From Flavobacteriaceae bacterium (lineage in GTDB: Bacteria; Bacteroidota; Bacteroidia; Flavobacteriales; Flavobacteriaceae): 64,000 bases of DNA. This document shows, one piece after another, positions 49,934 through 58,369 of the stretch. Location: the NCBI GenBank assembly GCA_018402385.1, contig JAGYJA010000011.1, positions 62,001 to 126,000 on the forward strand, given 5' to 3'. The position numbers and the translations under genes are program-made. A model generated the notes under the pieces. The model saw only the letters and a list, made by a program, of their open reading frames with translations. It ran no database searches and had not been told where the DNA came from. Position 1 is the stretch's first letter. Every line of letters begins with the position of its first letter.

Positions 49934-50797
49934 TTAGGCAGTTTCTCTAATTGGTCTATTTAAAATTAAGTCAATGTAATTATTGATGTTCTTTTTTAAA
50001 TCTTTTCTGTGAGAGATAAAATCAAGGAATCCATGCTCAAGAAGGAATTCTGCAGTTTGAAATCCTTCCGGTAATTCTTTTCCCGTGGTATCTCTTACTA
50101 CTCTTGGACCTGCAAAACCTATTAAAGCTCCTGGCTCTGAGATGTTTATGTCTCCAAGCATTGCAAATGAAGCTGTTGTTCCTCCTGTTGTGGGGTCTGT
50201 ACATAAGGAAACATAGGGTATGCCTGCATCAGAAAGTTGAGCAAGCTTGGCAGATGTTTTTGCTAATTGCATTAATGAAAACGCTGCTTCCATCATCCTG
50301 GCACCACCACTTTTAGAGATTATGAGCAGAGGGATTTTCTTTTTAAGAGCATAGTCTGCTGCACGCGTAATTTTTTCTCCCACAACAGCCCCCATAGAAC
50401 CGCCAATAAATGTAAAGTCCATACAGGCAATTACAAGGTCTTTTCCCATTGATTTTCCAACAGCTGTCCTTACAGCGTCTTTCAAACCTGTTTTTTCTTG
50501 TGCCTCTTTTAATCTGTCTAAATATTTTTTAGTATCTACAAAATTAAGTGGGTCTTTAGAGCTAAGGTTTTTATCCAATTCTTTGAATTTATTGTCATCA
50601 AAGAGTAATTCAAAATATTCTTTGCTGCCAATACGCACGTGGTAGCCATCTTCAGGACTCACATAAAAATTGAGAGCGAGTTCTTCTGCATCGACAATTT
50701 TTCCGGTGGGGGATTTATACCACAAGCCTTTTGGGACATCTTTTTTGTCTTCGGTTGCAGTCTGAATTCCTTTTTTTGTTCTTTTAAACCAGGCCAT
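49934..50797 (-). CDS. accD: Acetyl-CoA carboxylase carboxyltransferase subunit beta, zinc-site cysteines absent
   Basis: With AccA, AccD transfers carboxyl from biotin to acetyl-CoA, making malonyl-CoA for fatty-acid synthesis. The 287-residue protein keeps the crotonase-like core: [73 protein letters not shown]. The N-terminus [20 protein letters not shown] is typical. In E. coli the next ~40 residues form a zinc ribbon with CxxC...CxxC; here the aligned positions read KSPTG and VSPEDG, so all four cysteines are gone. I recall the same in other flavobacterial AccD proteins, so it is probably a lineage trait and not decay. accA is not in the window. Confidence 0.95.
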   Translation of the reverse strand: MAWFKRTKKGIQTATEDKKDVPKGLWYKSPTGKIVDAEELALNFYVSPEDGYHVRIGSKEYFELLFDDNKFKELDKNLSSKDPLNFVDTKKYLDRLKEAQEKTGLKDAVRTAVGKSMGKDLVIACMDFTFIGGSMGAVVGEKITRAADYALKKKIPLLIISKSGGARMMEAAFSLMQLAKTSAKLAQLSDAGIPYVSLCTDPTTGGTTASFAMLGDINISEPGALIGFAGPRVVRDTTGKELPEGFQTAEFLLEHGFLDFISHRKDLKKNINNYIDLILNRPIRETA

Positions 50798-50848
50798 GGG
50801 ATTTATGATTTAAGTTTAACGATTTGTATTTTTTTTTATAAATAACAA

Positions 50849-51922
50849 TTAACCAAGTGTGTTGACATTATTAAGGTCTTTAAAAGCTTGCTCAAGTCGG
50901 GATTTGAAAGTCATTTCGCCTTCGCGCAACCATTTTCTGGGGTCATAATACTTTTTATTGGGCAATGCGTCTCCGTTAGGGTTACCAATTTGTGTTTTTA
51001 AAAAGTCTATGTTTTCAATCATATAATCTCTAATGCCTTCTGAAAAAGCAAATTGCAAATCGGTGTCTATGTTCATTTTTACTACACCATAACTAATGGC
51101 TTCTCTAATTTCTTGAACAGAGGAGCCACTACCACCGTGAAAAACAAAGTCAATGGGATTGTGACCTGTATTGTATTTTTTCTGCACATATTCCTGAGAA
51201 TTTTTCAGAATGATGGGAGTCAATTTAACATTTCCTGGTTTGTAAACACCGTGAACATTTCCAAAAGCTGCTGCTATCGTAAAACGATCACTCACTTTTT
51301 TTAATTCTTCATAAGCATAAGCGACTTCTTCCGGTTGGGTGTAAAGTTTTGATGAATCAACATTTGTGTTGTCCACTCCATCTTCTTCACCACCTGTGAT
51401 GCCTAATTCTATTTCGAGCGTCATACCCATTTTAGACATACGTTCAAGGTAACGTTTAGAAATTTCAATATTCTCTTCGATTGATTCCTCAGAAAGGTCT
51501 AGCATATGTGAGCTATAAAGAGGTTTTCCATAGACTTTGAAATGTTCTTCACCGGCATCAAGAAGCCCGTCAATCCAAGGAAGTAAATTTTTAGCACAAT
51601 GGTCTGTATGTAAAATTACCACGGCACCATATGCTTTTGCAAGCTCGTGAATGTGTTTTGCACCGGCTATTCCACCGGCAATGGCGGCTTTTTGGTTTGT
51701 GTTAGGAAGACCTTTTCCGGCATTGAAATGCGAACCACCATTAGAAAATTGAATAATCACCGGCGAATTTAAACCGGCAGCAGTTTCTAGAACTGAGTTG
51801 ATTGTATTTGATCCCACTACATTTATTGCAGGGAGTGCAAAACCTTTCGCTTTGGCTAATTGATGGATTTCTTGTACTGTTGCACCGGTTGCTACACCAG
51901 CTTTAATATGATGATTTGACAT
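50849..51922 (-). CDS. fbaA: Class II fructose-1,6-bisphosphate aldolase
   Basis: FbaA cleaves fructose-1,6-bisphosphate to dihydroxyacetone phosphate and glyceraldehyde-3-phosphate in glycolysis, and works in reverse in gluconeogenesis, with zinc. I set the start at 51922 (357 residues), because the -7 box TATCTTTG at 51947-51954 overlaps the alternative ATG at 51949. Motifs are FALPAINVVGSNTINSVLET, the zinc site VVILHTDHCAKNLLPWIDG, LDLSEESIEENIEISKRYLE, GITGGEEDGVDN, AAAFGNVHGVYKPGNVKL and FVFHGGSGSSVQEIREAISY. These are class IIA features, as in E. coli FbaA. It lies between accD and tamL, all on the minus strand. Confidence 0.96.
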   Translation of the reverse strand: MSNHHIKAGVATGATVQEIHQLAKAKGFALPAINVVGSNTINSVLETAAGLNSPVIIQFSNGGSHFNAGKGLPNTNQKAAIAGGIAGAKHIHELAKAYGAVVILHTDHCAKNLLPWIDGLLDAGEEHFKVYGKPLYSSHMLDLSEESIEENIEISKRYLERMSKMGMTLEIELGITGGEEDGVDNTNVDSSKLYTQPEEVAYAYEELKKVSDRFTIAAAFGNVHGVYKPGNVKLTPIILKNSQEYVQKKYNTGHNPIDFVFHGGSGSSVQEIREAISYGVVKMNIDTDLQFAFSEGIRDYMIENIDFLKTQIGNPNGDALPNKKYYDPRKWLREGEMTFKSRLEQAFKDLNNVNTLG

Positions 51923-51946
51923 AATAATAGCTCTTGATTCAATTAA

Positions 51947-51954
51947 CAAAGATA
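51947..51954 (-). promoter_or_regulatory. Candidate -7 box for fbaA; decides the start codon
   Basis: CAAAGATA on the plus strand reads TATCTTTG on the minus strand, an exact match to the -7 consensus, 25 bases before the ATG at 51922. Confidence 0.6.
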
Positions 51955-51966
51955 AAAAATATAAGC

Positions 51967-54576
51967 TTAAAAAGGATAGTTAATGCCAATGTTTAGTGTT
52001 GTGTTATTAAAATTGTATTCTTTAAACCAGCGCCTTCCTTCAGACCTAGCGGGGTTGTATGTTTTGAAGCCTAAATCTCCTCTTAAAACAAAAAAACCAA
52101 AGTCATATCTCAATCCAAAACCTGAACCAACAGCTATGTCTTTAAGGTCGGAAAGGCCTTCAAAGCTAGATTTTTCATCGGTTACATTATCAAGTGCATT
52201 CCAAATGTTTCCCGTATCGACAAAAAGAGCTCCCTTAAAAGAACCCAGTATGGTAAATCGATATTCTATATTGGCAGCAAGTTTTAAGTTTGCTTCATTG
52301 AACTCATCTCCTCTGTCACTTGCCCCGGGACCCAGCCTGAATGGCAGCCAACCTCTATTGTCATTTGGACCTCCGGCAAAATAACTTCTCGTGAAAGGAA
52401 TACTGTTTGAATTTCCATAAGGCACAGCAAATCCACCAAATAGCCTTAGTGCAACTTGTGTTTCTTTATTGATTTCCCAATAGCGCACATACTCTGAATC
52501 CAGTTTTATATACTGAGAAAAGTTGACACCAAAAACTTCATAATTGTCATTGCTGTTTTTTTCAATTCCGGCAAGTGAAGAAACTCCGGAGAGTAAATTT
52601 CCGGCAAATTCAAGTTTTAATCTTATTCTTGAAAACTGATTGTCAAACACACTTTTTCGTGAGTCTCTAATCCATGTAATATTTGATGCAAAAATTAAAT
52701 TGTTTTCAGTGAGTCGGTCTTTTTGTTGATTGATGTTTCTTATGTTTTGAATATCATCTGCATTAAGGCCATCAAGGAGGTTTTGATTAAAATCGTCTAG
52801 GAAATTTGATGTTCCTTCAGGAATAATTAAATCAATGCGATTGTTATTTTCGTCTAAATTGAAGTAAGAATCACTAGCATTTGTGCCTAGTGCAATGTCA
52901 TTTAGTCTGTCATAAGAATTTTCATAAACATTGAAATAGTTTTCTGTATTGAGATTCCTTACATACTGAATGTTCATTAAATCGAGCCTGTATGTGTGCA
53001 TTCTGGTTGGATTCCATTTGTAATTCCAAATAAGACTTGTTGTTTGTTTGTCAAGCCCAATGTTTTTTTGACTACTTGCACCCAGACTAATATTAGTGTA
53101 TGGTGACATATATTTTGGAATGATCTTTTCTGTATTGAAAGGGAAAAGTATTCTGGGAATACCAAGTTTGATATCACCACCAATTTCTGAAATATTGAAA
53201 AATCGGCTGTCACGGTCTGCAACATCTTTTGAAGACCCCAGGCTACCACGCCCAGAAATTTCAAGTATTTCAGCTCCTTTAAATACATTTCTTGTTAAAA
53301 ATGATGTGCTAAAACCTAAACCAAACTCTTGAATATTTGAAGTTGAAGCATCAACATCAAAGCTAATTCCATATTTTTTTCTCGGGGAAAGTAATATGGT
53401 TGTTATCAATTCTGTTTGTGTGGTGTCTGCAGGATTGAGTTCATAGTTGATATTGGGATACCTAAAAACCCTCAGTTCACTCAAATGAGTATAAGTGAGG
53501 GTTCTGTCTGTATCTTTAAATATAGAGTCTTGGTTTATAAAAATAGCATCAGTAATGGTTTTAGGTCTGTATTTGATTTTATCATAACCATAAAGAGTGA
53601 AACCATTATAGTCAATCGAATCAGAAAACTTTTTATTACGATTTTCATAAGAATAATCAGTTACCACTTTGATTTTTGAAATTGTATGTATTTTAAATGG
53701 TTGTTGAGCAGTGGAGTCTTCCTCTTGATTGTTTCTGTTTCCAATCAAATATTCTATGTTTGCTTTGTGACCGGTATTTACAGTATCTGCAATAAACGAG
53801 ATGTATTCTTGATTAAAGTTATAAAGACCTGAATTTCGCATCAGTATTGTCACTCGGTCTCTTTCATTTGCAAATTTGTTTCTGGAATATTGTTCACCAG
53901 ACTTTACCAGAGTGCGATTTTGAGAATGCTTAAAAATGGAATCGACCACAGGCGAATCAATAATAACTTTAATAGAATCAACAAAATATGGTTTTTGACG
54001 TTCTACAGTATATTGAATTGAAGCCCGTTTTGGCTTAAGGGTGTCTTTAATTACTTCATAACTAGCCTTGGCATTGAGCCATCCATAACTTTTATAATAT
54101 TCCTCTATGCGTTCTTTTGTTCTTTCAGCTCGATCATTTCTTATAATTACCGGGGCTTCCCCATTGTTTTTGAGCCAGTTGTTAAAGCCAACCTTGTAAT
54201 TGACAATTTCATCAACCTGCTTTTGAGAAAAGATATTTATGAGCTTTCGTTTTTTTTGAGGGGTTTTGTATAATTGTGAGTAATAAACAGAGTCTGTTTT
54301 TTCGCTTGCTAAATTAAAAAAGTGAAGGGCAATGGGGATTCCTAATAGTTTTGTATTGGGTTCTTGAATGATTTGACTGTAAACACCGCTTTCATTTATT
54401 TCATTTCCATCTACTACAATTGTATTTTGTGTGAGAAATAATTCATCTTCATTGACTTTCTTTACAGCATCACAAGAACTTAGAATAATAGAAAATAAGA
54501 ATATATATGGTATTTTTGTATAATGCCTGAAACATTTATTGACTATTGTGAGATTCTGTTTTGTTTTGATGGGCAT
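51967..54576 (-). CDS. tamL: BamA/TamA-family outer-membrane protein, lipoprotein type (TamL)
   Basis: This Omp85-family protein of about 869 residues has a lipoprotein signal (IPYIFLFSIILSSCDAVKKV), which is unusual for Omp85 proteins but typical of TamL in Bacteroidota. Residues ~40-400 are POTRA-like alpha/beta repeats (KKVNEDELFLTQNTIVVDGN; GWLNAKASYEVIKDTLKPKR). The rest is a 16-strand barrel with the conserved region RSYFAGGPNDNRGWLPFRLG, which contains the GGxxxxRG turn of the lid loop, and a terminal strand NNTTLNIGINYPF ending in an aromatic. TamL with TamB is thought to move envelope components to the outer membrane. I chose the ATG at 54576 because the promoter at 54603-54632 leaves only a very short leader before the ATG at 54591. 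It is divergent from the methyltransferase gene, as in related genomes. Confidence 0.9.
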   Translation of the reverse strand: MPIKTKQNLTIVNKCFRHYTKIPYIFLFSIILSSCDAVKKVNEDELFLTQNTIVVDGNEINESGVYSQIIQEPNTKLLGIPIALHFFNLASEKTDSVYYSQLYKTPQKKRKLINIFSQKQVDEIVNYKVGFNNWLKNNGEAPVIIRNDRAERTKERIEEYYKSYGWLNAKASYEVIKDTLKPKRASIQYTVERQKPYFVDSIKVIIDSPVVDSIFKHSQNRTLVKSGEQYSRNKFANERDRVTILMRNSGLYNFNQEYISFIADTVNTGHKANIEYLIGNRNNQEEDSTAQQPFKIHTISKIKVVTDYSYENRNKKFSDSIDYNGFTLYGYDKIKYRPKTITDAIFINQDSIFKDTDRTLTYTHLSELRVFRYPNINYELNPADTTQTELITTILLSPRKKYGISFDVDASTSNIQEFGLGFSTSFLTRNVFKGAEILEISGRGSLGSSKDVADRDSRFFNISEIGGDIKLGIPRILFPFNTEKIIPKYMSPYTNISLGASSQKNIGLDKQTTSLIWNYKWNPTRMHTYRLDLMNIQYVRNLNTENYFNVYENSYDRLNDIALGTNASDSYFNLDENNNRIDLIIPEGTSNFLDDFNQNLLDGLNADDIQNIRNINQQKDRLTENNLIFASNITWIRDSRKSVFDNQFSRIRLKLEFAGNLLSGVSSLAGIEKNSNDNYEVFGVNFSQYIKLDSEYVRYWEINKETQVALRLFGGFAVPYGNSNSIPFTRSYFAGGPNDNRGWLPFRLGPGASDRGDEFNEANLKLAANIEYRFTILGSFKGALFVDTGNIWNALDNVTDEKSSFEGLSDLKDIAVGSGFGLRYDFGFFVLRGDLGFKTYNPARSEGRRWFKEYNFNNTTLNIGINYPF

Positions 54577-54602
54577 TTCAAAAAAGTACATTTATTATAA
54601 TT

Positions 54603-54632
54603 CAAAAATACACGTTTTGCATGGTTAGCAAA
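54603..54632 (-). promoter_or_regulatory. Candidate promoter for tamL
   Basis: On the minus strand TTTG (54632-54629) and TATTTTTG (54610-54603) are 18 bases apart, an excellent match to the Bacteroidota -33/-7 promoter. It overlaps the start of the divergent methyltransferase gene. Confidence 0.65.
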
Positions 54633-55352
54633 AGTCAAATAAAGTTAATAACGTCTTTACAACAAAAAAAATATAGAATCAAGCATGATTTATTTTTTGT
54701 CGAAGGTACAAAAGTTATTCAGGAGTTTTATGGAGCCGGTTGGGAGATTTATGCTCTTTTTTCAACTGAAATGTTGGATTTTGTTTCCGAAAACAAAGTT
54801 ACATTGATTTCTGAAAATGAATTAAAAAAAATAAGTGCATTAAAAACACCCAATAAGGCACTGGCAGTTTTCAAATTACCAGCACCGAAACCCATAATTT
54901 CAGTCAATTTTTCAGTTGCACTTGATGGCATTAGAGATCCCGGAAATCTGGGTACTATCATCAGGTTGTGTGACTGGTTTGGGGTAAAAACACTACTTTG
55001 TTCTCACGATACTGTTGATTGTTTTAATCCCAAAGTAATTCAATCATCGATGGGTTCACTGGCTAGGGTTGAGGTGCATTATTTAGATTTAGAAAATTAT
55101 TTTGAAAAAAATCAACTTCCGGTTTATGGTGCTTTTATGGAGGGAGATAATGTGTATGCGGAAAAACTTCCGCGCCAAGCGATTTTACTTATGGGTAATG
55201 AGGGGAATGGGATCTCTACAAAACTTGAAAAGTTTCTTTCAAAAAAAATTAGTATTCCACAATTTGGTGTTGACCATAAAACAGAAAGTCTCAATGTGGC
55301 CATGGCAACCTCCATTTTATTAAGTGAATTTCACCGAACTATTGAAAAGTAA
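54621..55352 (+). CDS. TrmH/SpoU-family RNA 2'-O-methyltransferase
   Basis: This 243-residue enzyme of the SPOUT superfamily uses S-adenosylmethionine to methylate ribose 2'-OH in rRNA or tRNA. A substrate-binding N-domain occupies residues 1-85 (KYRIKHDLFFVEGTKVIQEF). The three SpoU motifs are present: ALDGIRDPGNLGTIIRLCDW (motif 1, with the catalytic Asn and Arg), AILLMGNEGNGIS (motif 2, cofactor site) and SLNVAMATSILLSEF (motif 3), which forms the trefoil knot. The exact target (23S rRNA or a tRNA) is not clear from sequence. It is divergent from tamL across 44 bases, and its last 14 bases overlap the convergent porT gene. Confidence 0.93.
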   Translation: MVSKSQIKLITSLQQKKYRIKHDLFFVEGTKVIQEFYGAGWEIYALFSTEMLDFVSENKVTLISENELKKISALKTPNKALAVFKLPAPKPIISVNFSVALDGIRDPGNLGTIIRLCDWFGVKTLLCSHDTVDCFNPKVIQSSMGSLARVEVHYLDLENYFEKNQLPVYGAFMEGDNVYAEKLPRQAILLMGNEGNGISTKLEKFLSKKISIPQFGVDHKTESLNVAMATSILLSEFHRTIEK

Positions 55353-56040
55353 AATTGATAAAAACACCTCTTGAAGAAAGTTTGTCGATGTTTGAGGTGT
55401 ATGGACTGTTTGGGTCATTGTCTCTAACGAGCTCATCACTTATTGCAAAAACACCTCTTATGGAGGGAGTGAATTTAAAAAAGAAGAGATAGAAATCAAT
55501 TCCAAAGCCTAGTTCATAATAGTAAGTATTTTTTGTCATTCTAAACCTGCCCACAAGATTGTCTTCCGGGTTGGTTTCATCACTGGTTAAGTTTATAGAT
55601 GTTGAAAACCCACCAACTATAAATGGTTTAAAGTTGTTGAGTCTTTTTGTTGAAATTTTTAATAGTAGAGGAATGTGAATGTAGGTAGATTTTGACTCTC
55701 TCAAGAAATCTCGTTCTTCTTCAAAACCCGGAAAAATTAAATTTCGCTCTGTGTAATACAGGCCGGGCTCCAGTCTCAGATTGAAATAATCATTTATTCT
55801 TAAATCGCCAATCAGCCCCACATTAAAACCGCCACTTGTCTCGACGGCAATGTCTGGTTGCCCGGTTTCATTAATGTAATCAAACTTAAAATCATAGTTG
55901 TTAAACCCCAAAAAATAACCCCAGCTCCAGCGTTGCTTATCAAAGTTTTCAAGATTTGCCAAACGTTCTTTTGAAAAAAGCTGGGCTTGAGCAGTTTCTG
56001 CTAAAAATAGCAGGGCTATTATCAAAAAAATATTCTTCAT
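55339..56040 (-). CDS. porT: PorT/SprT-type outer-membrane barrel of the type IX secretion system
   Basis: This 233-residue protein has a signal peptide (IFLIIALLFLAETAQAQ) and an eight-strand outer-membrane barrel pattern: WSWGYFLGFNNYDFKFDY, GGFNVGLIGDLRINDYFNLR, LEPGLYYTERN, THIHIPLLLK-like LLLKISTKRLNNFKPFIVGG and the closing GVFINFTFQ. Length and the opening motif (W-x-W-G-Y-x-L-G-x-N) match PorT/SprT, an accessory component of the T9SS needed for secretion and gliding. The neighbouring ubiE, 4 bases upstream, is the usual partner in flavobacteria, which strengthens the call. It would serve the T9SS cargo proteins at 18496-19593 and 31277-41570. Other barrel families are possible but less likely. 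Confidence 0.82.
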   Translation of the reverse strand: MKNIFLIIALLFLAETAQAQLFSKERLANLENFDKQRWSWGYFLGFNNYDFKFDYINETGQPDIAVETSGGFNVGLIGDLRINDYFNLRLEPGLYYTERNLIFPGFEEERDFLRESKSTYIHIPLLLKISTKRLNNFKPFIVGGFSTSINLTSDETNPEDNLVGRFRMTKNTYYYELGFGIDFYLFFFKFTPSIRGVFAISDELVRDNDPNSPYTSNIDKLSSRGVFINFTFQ

Positions 56041-56044
56041 AGAT

Positions 56045-56773
56045 TTATTTTGAAGCTAAATAAATACTTGCAACCCCAAAGGTTTGGGGTTTATTTTTCA
56101 CTTCTTTAAACCCAATATTTCTCAAAATATTGTTGAAGTTTTCACCATAAGGAAAAACAGAGGCACTTTCGCTTAAATAATTGTATGCCACTTTATCTTT
56201 TGAGAATAATTTACCTACCAGGGGAAGTATGGATTTTGAGTAAAAGAAATATCCTTGCTTGAAAGGAAATTTTGTGGGGACTGATGTTTCTAGAACAACA
56301 AATAGTCCGCCGGGCTTTAAAACCCTGAGGATTTCAGAAAGTCCTTTTTCAAGATTTTCAAAATTGCGCACTCCAAAAGCTACAGTAATAGCATCAAAAC
56401 TATTGTTTTCAAACGGCATCTCTTCAGAATCACCTTGAAGAAATTCAATTTTATCAGCAATCTTTTGAGTAGCTACTTTTTTTCTGGCAATGCTAAGCAT
56501 ACCTTCAGAAAGGTCAAAGCCAACAATTTTTGGAACATCAAATTTTGCAAAGCTTATTGCAAGATCACCGGTGCCTGTTGCAATATCTAAAACGCTTTTT
56601 GGTTTCTTGGCTACCACTTGTTTGACAACTCTCTTTCGCCACTTCTTGTCAATCCCTAAAGAAATAACCCTGTTCAATCCATCATAATTTCCTGAGATGG
56701 TATCAAACATTTGTTCAACTTGCTTTTTTTTGTTTAAATCAGATTCTTTATAGGGCTTTACCTTTTCGCTCAT
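56045..56773 (-). CDS. ubiE: Demethylmenaquinone / 2-methoxy-6-polyprenylbenzoquinol methyltransferase
   Basis: UbiE/MenG adds the C-methyl group to demethylmenaquinone with S-adenosylmethionine, the last step of menaquinone synthesis; flavobacteria use menaquinone, so the MenG role applies. The 242-residue protein has family motifs [20 protein letters not shown] and [16 protein letters not shown], the SAM loop [52 protein letters not shown] and [17 protein letters not shown] -7 box (TATATTTG) lies 15 bases upstream, and porT follows after 4 bases in the same unit. Confidence 0.95.
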   Translation of the reverse strand: MSEKVKPYKESDLNKKKQVEQMFDTISGNYDGLNRVISLGIDKKWRKRVVKQVVAKKPKSVLDIATGTGDLAISFAKFDVPKIVGFDLSEGMLSIARKKVATQKIADKIEFLQGDSEEMPFENNSFDAITVAFGVRNFENLEKGLSEILRVLKPGGLFVVLETSVPTKFPFKQGYFFYSKSILPLVGKLFSKDKVAYNYLSESASVFPYGENFNNILRNIGFKEVKNKPQTFGVASIYLASK

Positions 56774-56787
56774 TTCAAAAATTTGTG

Positions 56788-56795
56788 CAAATATA
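56788..56795 (-). promoter_or_regulatory. Candidate -7 box for ubiE-porT
   Basis: CAAATATA on the plus strand reads TATATTTG on the minus strand, an exact TAnnTTTG, 15 bases upstream of the ubiE ATG. No clear -33 element. Confidence 0.55.
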
Positions 56796-56864
56796 ATACA
56801 TTCACTTTGCTTTTATTCATAATAGAAAATTAAATCAATCGCTTTTAAAAGCCTAAAATTGTAG

Positions 56865-56872
56865 TAACTTTG
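56865..56872 (+). promoter_or_regulatory. Candidate -7 box for trkA-trkH
   Basis: TAACTTTG is an exact TAnnTTTG. It would give a leader of about 140 bases, long for this organism, containing the hairpin at 56968-56996. No clear -33 TTG. Confidence 0.5.
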
Positions 56873-56967
56873 TTTTACTTTTCTTTAAAAAAAGAAGATG
56901 TCTTTTAACAATTTTGACTTATCACTCAGAAAATATTTTTAAGACATTACTTGTTAAAATTTAATCT

Positions 56968-56996
56968 AGGTGGAACTGGATCTTTGATTTCCACTT
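56968..56996 (+). promoter_or_regulatory. Hairpin and tiny upstream frame in the trkA leader
   Basis: AGGTGGAA pairs with TTCCACTT (8 pairs, one G-U) around a 13-base loop, 22 bases before trkA. A four-codon frame at 57008-57022 ends in a TGA that overlaps the trkA ATG by two bases (ATGA). Either could modulate translation; no known riboswitch is recognisable. Confidence 0.35.
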
Positions 56997-57018
56997 AACA
57001 AATAAAAATGAAGATTAG

Positions 57019-58368
57019 ATGAAAATAATCATTGCAGGTGCCGGTGAAGTAGGGTTTCATTTAGCAAAACTATTGTCTTTTGAGTCTCAGGATATCACCT
57101 TAATTGACACTGTGAAAGACAATTTATCTTTTGCAGAAGCCCATCTTGACATTCGGGTATTAAAAGGAGATTGCACCTCTATTTCTATTCTTAAAGAGGC
57201 TCAAATTGAAAAAGCAGATATGCTCATTAGTGTCACCTCAAGTGAAACAACAAATATTACTTCCTGTTTCATAGCAAAGCAGCTTGGCGCAAAAAAAACA
57301 ATTGCTCGTATTTCAAATACAGAGTGGATTAAAAATAAAGAAGAAATTGGATTTGCTGCTTTTGGAATTGATGAATTAATTTCGCCTGAATCATTGGCAT
57401 CAGCCGAAATAGAATTATTGCTTAATCAAAGTGCCTTTAGTAATTCATATCAATTTGAGGACGGGGCTTTAACGATGGTGGGTATCAAGCTACCCAGAAC
57501 AGCATCCTTTGTTGGGAAAACAGTCAAAGAAGCAGCAGAGGTTTACCCCGGAATTGAATTTATTCCCATTGCTATTCAACGCTTTGGAACACAATACACG
57601 CTTATTCCCAGAGGTGAAACCGTCTATAAAGAAGGTGACCAGGTGTATTTTTTAACCACATTAGAAGGAGTAGAAGAGGTTTATCAACTTACCGGAAAAA
57701 TTCGCGAAGACATCAAAAGCGTGATGATTCTTGGCGGAAGTAAAATTGGATTTAAAACTGCCCGCGAACTCTGTAAAAGTCACTTTAAGGTCAAACTCAT
57801 TGAAAGCAATAAACAAAAAGCTTTTGATCTTGCAGATGCCCTCCCCAATATTTTAGTAATTAATACAGATGGAAGAAATGTGGAGCTACTTGAAGAAGAA
57901 TCCTTACAAGATATGGATGCTTTTATTGCGGTAACCGGAAACAGTGAAACAAACATTATGTCCTGTCTTGTTGCCAAATCAAAAGGAGTGAAGAAAACCA
58001 TTGCATTGGTTGAAAATATGGATTATTTTCAACTTTCTCAATCCATTGGGATTGACACCCTCATAAATAAAAAACTATTAGCTGCAAACGATATTTTCAG
58101 ATACATAAGAAAGGGAGAAGTGGTTGCCATGACTAAACTAACCAATATGAACGCAGAGTTGCTTGAATTTGTGGTATCCCCAAAGGCTTATGTTGTGGGT
58201 AAATCCATTAGAAGTCTGGAGTTTACACGCTCAGCAATTATTGGTGGTGTTATAAGAGATGGTTTGGGTCTCATTGCCACGCCCGATTTTGTCATTAAAA
58301 GCGGAGATCGGGTGGTTGTGGGTTGTTTGCCTCACGCCATTTCCAAAGTTGAAAAATACTTTAATTAG
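57019..58368 (+). CDS. trkA: Trk potassium uptake system regulatory subunit
   Basis: TrkA is the cytosolic NAD/ATP-binding ring subunit that gates the TrkH channel. The 449-residue protein has two RCK units. The first begins KIIIAGAGEVGFHLAKLLS, with LIDTVKDNLSFAEAHLDIR and LKGDCTSISILKEAQIEKAD. The second, near residue 232, begins VMILGGSKIGFKTARELCKS, with VNTDGRNVELLEEES-like INTDGRNVELLEEESLQDMD. Each is followed by a TrkA-C domain (for example VSPKAYVVGKSIRSLE). The stop is one base before the trkH ATG at 58370, a typical trkAH operon. It has an unusually long leader with a hairpin. Confidence 0.96.
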   Translation: MKIIIAGAGEVGFHLAKLLSFESQDITLIDTVKDNLSFAEAHLDIRVLKGDCTSISILKEAQIEKADMLISVTSSETTNITSCFIAKQLGAKKTIARISNTEWIKNKEEIGFAAFGIDELISPESLASAEIELLLNQSAFSNSYQFEDGALTMVGIKLPRTASFVGKTVKEAAEVYPGIEFIPIAIQRFGTQYTLIPRGETVYKEGDQVYFLTTLEGVEEVYQLTGKIREDIKSVMILGGSKIGFKTARELCKSHFKVKLIESNKQKAFDLADALPNILVINTDGRNVELLEEESLQDMDAFIAVTGNSETNIMSCLVAKSKGVKKTIALVENMDYFQLSQSIGIDTLINKKLLAANDIFRYIRKGEVVAMTKLTNMNAELLEFVVSPKAYVVGKSIRSLEFTRSAIIGGVIRDGLGLIATPDFVIKSGDRVVVGCLPHAISKVEKYFN

Positions 58369-58369
58369 A

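Noticed and set aside
58259..58369. Longer N-terminus of TrkH
   Set aside because: The extra codons overlap trkA in another frame and are not hydrophobic like TrkH; the ATG at 58370 gives the normal length.
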